Assembly (NCBI GenBank): GCA_024643585.1
Contig: JAHEMP010000163.1
Location: forward strand, 1-5,697
DNA: 5,697 nt
Direction: 5' to 3'
DNA from: Crocinitomicaceae bacterium
GTDB taxonomy: Bacteria; Bacteroidota; Bacteroidia; Flavobacteriales_D; Crocinitomicaceae
Part shown: in pieces, positions 1 through 5,697 of the stretch
Layout: the number at the start of each line of letters is the position of its first letter
How positions within the stretch are numbered: the first letter of the stretch is position 1
Notes under the pieces: generated by a model
Seen by the model: only the letters and a program-made list of their open reading frames with translations
Told to the model about the DNA's origin: nothing
Database searches by the model: none
Made by a program: the position numbers and the translations under genes

Positions 1-659
1 CTTTGGCTTATTATCAAAAAAACGTACCTTCCTTTTTGAAAAAGAACGTTCGATTAATTGAATATGGATTTGATCTTGAACGGTTCTACAATTCAAATCG
101 TTTACTTGAAATACCGGGAGGAAAATTAAAATTAATCAACGTCGGACGCTTTGCGATTTATAAAAATCAACGACTTCTCATTTCTATCGCACAAGAATTG
201 CGAAAAAGAAACATAGATTTTGAAATGAATCTTTTGGGAACGGGAGTTGAGCAGGAGAACATACAATCACAGATCAACGATGCTAAGCTGCAAGATTTTG
301 TCTTCTTAAGAGGGAATGTTGACAATGTTGAGCAATGGTTGAACGATGCACACATCTATGTACATTCGGCGTATTATGAGCCTTTTGGATTAGTGTTATT
401 AGAAGCAATGGCATCTGGCTTACCCTGTATTATTTTGAATGGTAAAGGCAATGCTGATGTTGTTCAAAATGGACAAAACGGTTACATTTTCAATGAACAA
501 AAGCCAGTTTTATTTTCCGACAAAATCGAAGAATTACAAAAAGATTCTGGTCTTTATAGTAAACTTTCCAGAAATGCTCAAGCATATGCTTCACGTTTTG
601 CAATAGGACCAAAAACCGATGAGTTAATCGAATTTTACCAATCTTTACTTTCTAAATAA
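1..659 (+). CDS. GT4-family glycosyltransferase, C-terminal part (5' end cut by window edge)
   Basis: Probably transfers a sugar from a nucleotide-sugar donor to a growing surface glycan at the cytoplasmic face of the membrane. The visible 218 codons (frame from base 3) are the C-terminal, donor-binding half of a GT-B enzyme. The linker RLIEYGFDLERF (residues 18-29) leads into the domain opening LINVGRF (44-50), with YKNQRLL at 53-59. The GT4 E-x7-E motif is EPFGLVLLE (E126 and E134), followed by AMASGLPCI and a GNADVVQNGQNGYIF segment. GT4 enzymes usually have about 360-390 residues, so some 150 N-terminal residues (the acceptor-side Rossmann domain) lie upstream. The TTG at base 3 is an internal Leu codon, not a start. 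The stop at 657-659 is 7 bases before the acyltransferase gene, suggesting one operon. The family is clear; donor, acceptor and linkage cannot be read from sequence. Confidence 0.92.
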   Translation, partial: LAYYQKNVPSFLKKNVRLIEYGFDLERFYNSNRLLEIPGGKLKLINVGRFAIYKNQRLLISIAQELRKRNIDFEMNLLGTGVEQENIQSQINDAKLQDFVFLRGNVDNVEQWLNDAHIYVHSAYYEPFGLVLLEAMASGLPCIILNGKGNADVVQNGQNGYIFNEQKPVLFSDKIEELQKDSGLYSKLSRNAQAYASRFAIGPKTDELIEFYQSLLSK

Positions 660-666
660 ACGTTCA

Positions 667-1767
667 ATGGCGGAAAAATTCAGATTTCAAAACTTAGACA
701 GTATTCGAACAATTGCTTTTCTGTCCACTTTTTGTGCACATGCTTTTTATACTGAATCTGAATCCATTGCTAATTCTTCGGCTTTTAAATTTGTTATCAG
801 CTTTTCACATTTTTTCAGTTTTGGTGTACCCATATTCTTCGTTTTAAGTGGATTTTTAATAACCTTTTTAATGCTTAAAGAACAACAAGAAAAAAATATT
901 TTTAACCTCAAACATTTCTATGTTAGACGAGTGCTAAGAATTTGGCCTATCTACTTTATTGTATTAATTTTTGGATTTATTGTATTCCCGTTAATACGAA
1001 TGTTTGTTCTACATCAGCCCTTGGAGGAAACTGCAAATCCGTTGATGTACGCTTTGTTCTTGAGTAACTTTGATCAACTAGCACATGTTACTTTGCCAAA
1101 TGGGGTTGGACTTGGACCAACTTGGAGTGTCAGTGTTGAAGAACAATTTTATCTTTTTTGGCCAATAATTCTTTTACTCTTTCCAAAGAAAAAATTCGGT
1201 TTGGCCATTCTTTTGACCCTTATAGCATCGGTTATTTTTTCTTACTCATTTGATTTGGTAGCTAAACATACTATTCACTGTATGATTTATCTTTCATCCG
1301 GTGCACTTTTTGGTTATTTAGTGTTTTATCAAAAGGAAAAAATTCAAAAAATGACCAACATCAATTCTTTGCAATTTAGTATCGTCTTGCTTCTTCTTTT
1401 TGTATTAATATATGCCTCCATAAATGGAATTGGATCCTATTTAAGTGTCACGGGAATTGCTTTGTTAATTGGGTATATCATCGCTTTTCAAATTCAAAAC
1501 AAACGATTTCAATTTCAAAAAATTCCTTTCTTTGAAAAACTGGGGAAATATACATATGGTTTGTACTTGTATCACGTCATTTGTAACTTCATCATACACA
1601 TACTCATTAGTGATCTTATAAAATTACAAGAAAGTCAATTCACAGTGCTTGTTTTGAAACCTATACTTTCCCTTGGTCTTAGTTTGGTTATCAGTTTTTT
1701 GTCGTATCGATATCTTGAAAGTTACTTCTTACGATTAAAGACGAAATTTAGTCCTTTGAAATCGTAG
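667..1767 (+). CDS. Acyltransferase-3 (OafA-like) membrane O-acyltransferase
   Basis: Predicted integral membrane protein that transfers an acyl group, commonly acetyl, to a hydroxyl of a glycan or lipid-linked sugar. Family signatures appear in order: the R-x10-H motif (R14 and H25) in the first membrane segment, PIFFVLSGFLI (55-65), FYVRRVLRIWPIY (84-96), TWSVSVEEQFYLFWP (152-166) and YTYGLYLYH (295-303). About ten hydrophobic segments are visible, for example near 42-70, 92-112, 162-173, 177-196, 236-252, 256-275, 296-315 and 326-348. At 366 residues it has the length of the stand-alone membrane domain, with no SGNH hydrolase domain. The ATG at 667 places R14 and H25 at the usual distance from the N terminus; no Shine-Dalgarno is visible. 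Its position between glycosyltransferase genes suggests O-acetylation of the surface polysaccharide. Another acyl group, or a function in export-linked modification, is possible. Confidence 0.93.
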   Translation: MAEKFRFQNLDSIRTIAFLSTFCAHAFYTESESIANSSAFKFVISFSHFFSFGVPIFFVLSGFLITFLMLKEQQEKNIFNLKHFYVRRVLRIWPIYFIVLIFGFIVFPLIRMFVLHQPLEETANPLMYALFLSNFDQLAHVTLPNGVGLGPTWSVSVEEQFYLFWPIILLLFPKKKFGLAILLTLIASVIFSYSFDLVAKHTIHCMIYLSSGALFGYLVFYQKEKIQKMTNINSLQFSIVLLLLFVLIYASINGIGSYLSVTGIALLIGYIIAFQIQNKRFQFQKIPFFEKLGKYTYGLYLYHVICNFIIHILISDLIKLQESQFTVLVLKPILSLGLSLVISFLSYRYLESYFLRLKTKFSPLKS

Positions 1768-1795
1768 GCAATAGAATTAGTTGATTTGTGTTGCT

Positions 1796-1803
1796 TATCT
1801 TTA
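1796..1803 (+). promoter_or_regulatory. Weak -7-like box in the gap before the second glycosyltransferase
   Basis: The 52-base gap at 1768-1819 is the longest in the window. It contains TATCTTTA, one mismatch from the Bacteroidota -7 consensus TAnnTTTG. It shares the octamer CTTATCTT (1794-1801) with the hisH upstream region (4441-4448). No TTG sits at the expected -33 spacing (the nearest is about 12 bases upstream), so this may be chance in AT-rich DNA. No terminator hairpin was seen in the gap. Confidence 0.2.
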
Positions 1804-1819
1804 GGGTAATTATTTGTAA

Positions 1820-3088
1820 ATGAAAAATAAAGAGATTCTTGGCATAATTGGAGTACACTACCCCTATTCCCTCTCGGAATCTTTCTTTCATGATGAATTG
1901 GTTGAACTCAGCAAACATTTTTCAAAAATTATCGTTTTTTTGACCGATACTCATCTGATATCCAAAAAGGAAATCTTGTTTGATGTGCCTGCTAATGTTG
2001 AATTAATTGAATTACGAACCAAGGCTTCGTTCATTTCTAAATTGAGAGTCATTTTTCAATTCAAACCTTTTGTCGTACTAAAAGAGTTGAAAACTAGAAA
2101 ACCAAATTTTAGTTTTACAGAGAAACTTAAAGCATTAAAAACTTCATTTTATTATGAAAGTCGTCAAAATGTTTTTAAAGCAAGTTTGAGTGAATATTTA
2201 GAAAAGAATTCAATCAAACCGAATCATATTGTTCTTTATTCCTATTGGTTAAACGAGTTCACTTTAGGTCTAGTAAGACTTAAAAAAAACTTGTCTAATT
2301 ACAATGTTTACTCCAGAGCACACGGTTGGGACGTTTATGAGGAGCGACACAATCCCCCATTTTTACCATTTAGAAAAGAAATGATTTCTAATTTAGACTT
2401 GCTTTTTCCGATTTCAGAACACGGCAAAGCCTACCTAGTAAATAATTTCAATTTAACCGATGATTCAAATCTTCAAGTATCACATTTAGGGACATCCTCT
2501 TTAAAAATCAATTCAAAAAAACAGGAAGAAAAACCGTTAGAGATAGTAAGTATTGCTTTTTTGAGTCCAGTTAAAAACATAGAATTATTAATTGAATCCT
2601 TAACAGAATTAACGATTCCTTTTCATTGGACCCATATTGGTGATGATGATTCGGAATACGCAAGGGCAATAAGAAAAATGGCAATAGAACGAATTCCAAA
2701 TCCCAATCAAACTGTCCAGTTTTTAGGAATCAAATCAAAAGAAGAAATCCAAATCTTTTTGAGTCAGGCCTACATCGATGTATTCATAAACACAAGTATT
2801 TCAGAAGGTATTCCTGTGTCCATGATGGAAGCCCTATCGGCTGGGATACCTGTTGTCGGTCCGAATGTAGGTGGTATTTCTGAGTTGATTCGTGAAGGTT
2901 GTGGATTTCTTTTATCCTCCAAACCTTCTGCTTCAGAAATAAAAAAGACTTTTGTTCGAGTTTATAAGATGTCAGAATCCGAGCGAAACGATATGAAAAT
3001 TGCTGCCGTCAATCGATGGGAAAAAGAATTTAACTCAATATGCAACTACGCTAACTTAGCAGTACTTTTAAAAGGCGATAAGGAATGA
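1820..3088 (+). CDS. GT4-family glycosyltransferase (WcaL-like layout)
   Basis: Predicted retaining GT-B glycosyltransferase of 422 residues acting in surface polysaccharide assembly in the cytoplasm. The N-terminal domain starts with IIGVHYPYSLSESFFHDEL (9-27), resembling the 'FP...SETF' opening of exopolysaccharide GT4 enzymes such as WcaL. Mid-protein, SRAHGWDVYE (165-174) and LLFPISEHGKAYL (194-206) are typical acceptor-side landmarks. The donor domain carries FLSPVKNIELLI (247-258), the E-x7-E motif EGIPVSMME (E329 and E337) and SAGIPVVGPNVGGISELI (340-357). Length is slightly above the GT4 average. The ATG at 1820 is supported because the first beta-strand begins right after it; no good Shine-Dalgarno is present. 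Its stop overlaps the next start by four bases (ATGA), implying translational coupling. Resemblance to WcaL is at the level of motif layout only, so a specific sugar is not assigned. Confidence 0.92.
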   Translation: MKNKEILGIIGVHYPYSLSESFFHDELVELSKHFSKIIVFLTDTHLISKKEILFDVPANVELIELRTKASFISKLRVIFQFKPFVVLKELKTRKPNFSFTEKLKALKTSFYYESRQNVFKASLSEYLEKNSIKPNHIVLYSYWLNEFTLGLVRLKKNLSNYNVYSRAHGWDVYEERHNPPFLPFRKEMISNLDLLFPISEHGKAYLVNNFNLTDDSNLQVSHLGTSSLKINSKKQEEKPLEIVSIAFLSPVKNIELLIESLTELTIPFHWTHIGDDDSEYARAIRKMAIERIPNPNQTVQFLGIKSKEEIQIFLSQAYIDVFINTSISEGIPVSMMEALSAGIPVVGPNVGGISELIREGCGFLLSSKPSASEIKKTFVRVYKMSESERNDMKIAAVNRWEKEFNSICNYANLAVLLKGDKE

Positions 3089-4413
3089 AGAAAGTTTTAA
3101 TTCTTGCTTATGATTTTCCACCTTATGTTTCCGTTGGAGGACTTCGGCCAAAAGCTTGGTTTGACTATTTCAAAAATGTTGACATTGAGCCTATATTAGT
3201 TACTCGACAATGGGAAAATAAACACGGTAATTACTTGGATTACATTTCTGAAGGTAGTTCTCAAGTTGATATTTGTGAACAGCATGAAAATGGAATAGTT
3301 ATTCGAACGCCTTATCGACCAAATCTATCCAATCGGCTTCTATTAAAATATGGTGAATCCAAATTTCGTCTAATCAGAAAGTCGATTACAGCCTTCTTCG
3401 AAGTTTTCCAATATCTATTGCCAGTTGGCACGAAAAGAGAACTTTATAAAAGCGCTAGAGATTATATTTCTAAAAATAAAGTCGATTGTATAATTGCAAC
3501 GGGTGATCCCTTTGTTCTTTTTCATTATGCCAAAAAATTATCCGGTGAATTCAATATTCCTTGGATAGCAGATTATAGAGATCCGTGGTCGCACGAATAT
3601 GAAAATCATGGGTCACTTTTTGAAAAAAAATGGACTCAATATTTAGAAAAGAAAATAGTCCCTTCAGCCAAATATGTCACAACGGTTTCAGAATTTCTAA
3701 AATTGAAAATAAACGAATTAACTTTCCATCGGAACATAGAAATAATTCCAAATGGCTTTGATTCCGAAGCTATGGAAAAAGTACAAAAAATAGAACAACA
3801 GTCCGATGTTCTGAGGATTGGATTTGCAGGATCTATATTTTTCTGGAATCCAATTGACAGTTTTTTAAAATCTCTATCCGATTTCTTGCTTGAAAATCCA
3901 GATTCTAAAATAGAACTGGATCTTTATGGTGTCAATAGTGAAAATGAAATAAAAACATCCATCCGTATAAAGTATCCGAATCTTCAGGATTCCGTTTTCA
4001 TTTTTCCCCGAGTTCCAAATCAAGAATTATTGCAAAAACTAGCTCAATGTAATACACTATTATTGTTCAATCATTACTCTATTTTAGGCACAAAAATATT
4101 CGACTATTTGGGTCTAAAACGAAAAATACTATTGTGCTATACATCTGATAATGAATCAAAAAAACTAAAAAGTCAATATTTCCCACTCGCAGAGGTAAAA
4201 TCTGAAAGCAACCAACTACAAGAAGAATTAATTAATGAATCCAATTCTGGAATCGCAATAAAAGATGGTGAACATCTAAAAAAAGTGCTTATCGACCTAA
4301 CCGAAGAATTCCGCAAAACGGGTCAAATCAGTTGTAAATCAAATCACATAGATAAATATTCGAGAAAAATTCAGACTAAAAAATTGGCCGATATCATCCA
4401 ATCTATTTGCTAA
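3085..4413 (+). CDS. GT-B (GT4-like) glycosyltransferase with atypical donor motif
   Basis: Predicted glycosyltransferase of 442 residues, cytoplasmic or peripherally membrane-bound. The N-terminal Rossmann domain opens with KKVLILAYDFPPYVSVGGLRP (from residue 2), a Gly-rich acceptor-side loop typical of GT4-like enzymes. IADYRDPW (161-168), VTTVSEFLKL (198-207) and IIPNGFD (220-226) follow. The donor domain begins with LRIGFAGS (243-250). The classical E-x7-E is not evident; its place appears to be taken by GTKIFDYLGLKRKILL (335-350), equivalent to the 'SKlfEYla..kPil' segment of a GT4-like subgroup, with D340 where Glu is common. The start overlaps the previous stop as ATGA. An AAAAGG at 3071-3076, eight bases upstream, could serve as ribosome binding site. 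Both complete glycosyltransferase genes look very AT-rich compared with the hisH/hisF genes. Sugar specificity is unknown. Confidence 0.88.
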   Translation: MKKVLILAYDFPPYVSVGGLRPKAWFDYFKNVDIEPILVTRQWENKHGNYLDYISEGSSQVDICEQHENGIVIRTPYRPNLSNRLLLKYGESKFRLIRKSITAFFEVFQYLLPVGTKRELYKSARDYISKNKVDCIIATGDPFVLFHYAKKLSGEFNIPWIADYRDPWSHEYENHGSLFEKKWTQYLEKKIVPSAKYVTTVSEFLKLKINELTFHRNIEIIPNGFDSEAMEKVQKIEQQSDVLRIGFAGSIFFWNPIDSFLKSLSDFLLENPDSKIELDLYGVNSENEIKTSIRIKYPNLQDSVFIFPRVPNQELLQKLAQCNTLLLFNHYSILGTKIFDYLGLKRKILLCYTSDNESKKLKSQYFPLAEVKSESNQLQEELINESNSGIAIKDGEHLKKVLIDLTEEFRKTGQISCKSNHIDKYSRKIQTKKLADIIQSIC

Positions 4414-4419
4414 ACAAAA

Positions 4420-4450
4420 TTCAATTCGAGCAACGTTTTACTTATCTTCG
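4420..4450 (+). promoter_or_regulatory. Candidate Bacteroidota-type promoter for hisH
   Basis: The 42-base gap upstream of hisH has TATCTTCG at 4443-4450, one mismatch from the Bacteroidota -7 consensus TAnnTTTG. A TTC (4420-4422, weak match to the -33 TTG) lies 20 bases before it, which is acceptable spacing. The box ends only five bases before the ATG, so transcription would begin at or within a few bases of the start codon, giving a leaderless or nearly leaderless mRNA. No Shine-Dalgarno is visible, which fits. The inference depends on the organism being a bacteroidete. Confidence 0.45.
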
Positions 4451-4455
4451 CACCT

Positions 4456-5076
4456 ATGTCGCAACGTATTGTCATTGTGGATTATGGAATGGGGAATTTG
4501 AACTCCGTAAAACGAAAATTGGATCGATTGAAAGCCGATTCAGTTGTTTCGTCCAATAGCGAAGTCATCCTTTCTGCTGACAAATTAATTCTGCCCGGTG
4601 TCGGAAATTTTGGCAAAGCGATGGAAAATTTGACCAAATCCGGTCTTATTCCTGTTCTAAATCAACTTGCATTTGAGAAGAAAATTCCAATTCTGGGGAT
4701 TTGTTTGGGAATGCAGCTTATGTGTGAATCGAGTGAAGAAGGAAATGCAAAAGGCCTTGGTTGGATTGAAGGAAGGGTAAAACGATTTTCAGTGAGCGAC
4801 CCGTTTAAATTTAAAATACCGCACACTGGCTGGAATACTTTGGTTCTTCATCAGGATTCACCTATCATGAAAAACATTGAAAACCAATCCGAATTCTATT
4901 TCGTACACGCCTTTCATGTAGAGTTAAAAGATCCTATTTTAGCTATCAATACTACGAATTACGATTACACTTTTGTCTCTGGCTTTCAGAAAGAAAATAT
5001 TTATGGATTGCAATATCATCCTGAGAAAAGTCATGATATTGGTGACCAAGTTTTTAAAAATTTCATTGAGTTGTAA
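4456..5076 (+). CDS. hisH: HisH-type glutamine amidotransferase (HisH2, acetamidino-sugar pathway)
   Basis: Class I glutamine amidotransferase of 206 residues that hydrolyses glutamine and passes ammonia to its HisF-like partner. The full catalytic triad is visible: Cys83 in GICLGMQLM (81-89), with His188 and Glu190 in YHPEKSH (187-193). Other HisH hallmarks are IVIVDYGMGNLNSV (5-18), LPGVGNFGKAM (46-56), IPHTGWN (121-127) and FYFVHAFH (147-154). Length matches HisH (about 200). The start is firm because the conserved N-terminal strand begins four residues after the Met. The neighbours are glycosyltransferases and no other his genes are present; the downstream HisF-like gene starts two bases after this stop. 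By analogy with Pseudomonas aeruginosa hisH2, it probably feeds ammonia to an N-acetyl sugar amidotransferase (WbpG/PseA type) instead of making histidine. The glutaminase assignment is very secure; the pathway assignment rests mainly on context and on the partner. Confidence 0.93.
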   Translation: MSQRIVIVDYGMGNLNSVKRKLDRLKADSVVSSNSEVILSADKLILPGVGNFGKAMENLTKSGLIPVLNQLAFEKKIPILGICLGMQLMCESSEEGNAKGLGWIEGRVKRFSVSDPFKFKIPHTGWNTLVLHQDSPIMKNIENQSEFYFVHAFHVELKDPILAINTTNYDYTFVSGFQKENIYGLQYHPEKSHDIGDQVFKNFIEL

Positions 5077-5078
5077 GC

Positions 5079-5697
5079 ATGTTCCGCCCGCGTATCATAC
5101 CCGTTTTGTTGATCAAAGAAAATGCTTTGGTGAAATCCATTCAATTTAGAAATCACAAATACATAGGTGATCCAATCAATGCTGTTAAAATATTCAACGA
5201 CTTAAAAGCCGACGAATTGGTATTTTTAGACATTGAGGCATCCAAACAAAAACGACTCATTTCACCCGATTTTGTAAAAACAGTGGCCGAAGAAACCAAT
5301 ATGCCCTTTGCCGTTGGAGGCGGGATTCGAACCATTGAAGATATTCAGAAATTAATTGCATCTGGCGCTGAAAAAGTAATTATCTCCGAAGCAGCATTTC
5401 AAAATCCTGATTTTATTGACCAAGCAGTTAGTAGTTTCGGTTCATCGACTATTGTGGTCTGCATAGATGTAAAGAAAAACGTATTCGGAAAGCAGAAAAC
5501 ATACACCTTGAACGGTTCCAAATCCAGTAATTATTCCCCCTTGGAATTTGCGAAACTAATGGAAGAAAAAGGCGCTGGAGAAATCATAATTCAATCCATC
5601 GATAAAGATGGAACAATGGAGGGTTACGATTTTCAATTGATTTCTGAAATTTCAAACTCTGTCACCATTCCCGTAATTGCGCTTGGTGGTGCTGGAT
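5079..5697 (+). CDS. hisF2: AglZ/HisF2-family acetamidino modification protein (3' end cut by window edge)
   Basis: HisF-like (beta/alpha)8 barrel; 206 codons are visible of the usual 250-260, with no stop before the edge. Features shared with HisF are PRIIPVLLI (4-12), DELVFLDIEAS (45-55), the phosphate-binding loop VGGGI (79-83), GAEKVIIS (96-103), VVCID (126-130), GAGEIIIQSIDKDGT (165-179) and ALGGAG (201-206). Canonical HisF has CLDVKDG near the N terminus, with catalytic Asp11; here the segment is VLLIKEN and residue 11 is Leu. The second catalytic Asp (130) is kept. R5, E46, K99 and E168 match the ammonia-gate residues of Thermotoga HisF. This pattern fits the HisF2/AglZ family, which works with HisH2 and WbpG/PseA-type enzymes to form acetamidino groups on sugars. 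The ATG is two bases after the hisH stop, so the two are probably co-translated. A histidine-pathway role is unlikely. Confidence 0.88.
   Translation, partial: MFRPRIIPVLLIKENALVKSIQFRNHKYIGDPINAVKIFNDLKADELVFLDIEASKQKRLISPDFVKTVAEETNMPFAVGGGIRTIEDIQKLIASGAEKVIISEAAFQNPDFIDQAVSSFGSSTIVVCIDVKKNVFGKQKTYTLNGSKSSNYSPLEFAKLMEEKGAGEIIIQSIDKDGTMEGYDFQLISEISNSVTIPVIALGGAG

Noticed and set aside
3..5. TTG as a start codon for the first gene
   Set aside because: The protein begins in the middle of a GT4 enzyme and lacks the N-terminal domain, so the frame must continue upstream of the window.
167..355. Minus-strand open frame of 62 codons
   Set aside because: It lies wholly inside the GT4 gene on the opposite strand, shows no domain, and looks like a shadow of the real coding frame.
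2283..2290. Poly-A run that might mark a frameshift in the second glycosyltransferase
   Set aside because: The reading frame is intact through the run and the downstream domain motifs are in the same frame; the same is true of the A run near 3626.
4414..4455. Rho-independent terminator after the third glycosyltransferase
   Set aside because: No GC-rich inverted repeat followed by a T run is visible in the 42-base gap.
5153..5335. Minus-strand open frame of 60 codons
   Set aside because: It is antisense to the clearly conserved HisF2 barrel and has no recognisable features.
4456..5697. Part of a histidine biosynthesis operon
   Set aside because: No other his genes are adjacent, the neighbours are glycan genes, and the HisF-like protein lacks Asp11 and the CLDVKDG motif.

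Overview
This window is an AT-rich piece of a surface-polysaccharide (O-antigen or capsule-like) biosynthesis locus. All six genes lie on the + strand and are tightly packed. There are no RNA genes, mobile elements, CRISPR arrays or long non-coding stretches; the largest gap is 52 bases.

Layout: (1) the C-terminal part of a GT4-type glycosyltransferase, cut by the left edge (1-659); (2) a membrane acyltransferase-3 family protein, probably a sugar O-acyltransferase (667-1767); (3) a complete GT4 glycosyltransferase (1820-3088); (4) a second complete GT-B glycosyltransferase, overlapping the previous gene by four bases (3085-4413); (5) a HisH-type glutamine amidotransferase (4456-5076); (6) a HisF-like barrel protein cut by the right edge (5079-5697).

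The most informative part is the HisH/HisF pair. It sits among sugar-transfer genes, not histidine genes. The HisF-like protein has Leu where canonical HisF has its first catalytic Asp (position 11), but keeps the residues that gate the ammonia channel. This matches the AglZ/HisF2 family, in which HisH2 and HisF2 supply ammonia to an N-acetyl sugar amidotransferase (WbpG/PseA type) that converts an acetamido group to an acetamidino group. The locus is therefore predicted to build a glycan carrying an acetamidino sugar, assembled by at least three glycosyltransferases and possibly O-acylated. The amidotransferase is not in the window and is predicted nearby, most likely just beyond the right edge.

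The organism is uncertain. Low GC, scarce Shine-Dalgarno sequences, and a TAnnTTTG-like box six bases before the hisH start favour Bacteroidota. Leptospira, which also has AT-rich O-antigen loci with HisH/HisF homologues, is an alternative. The genes are recognisable members of known families; I do not see a wholly undescribed system.
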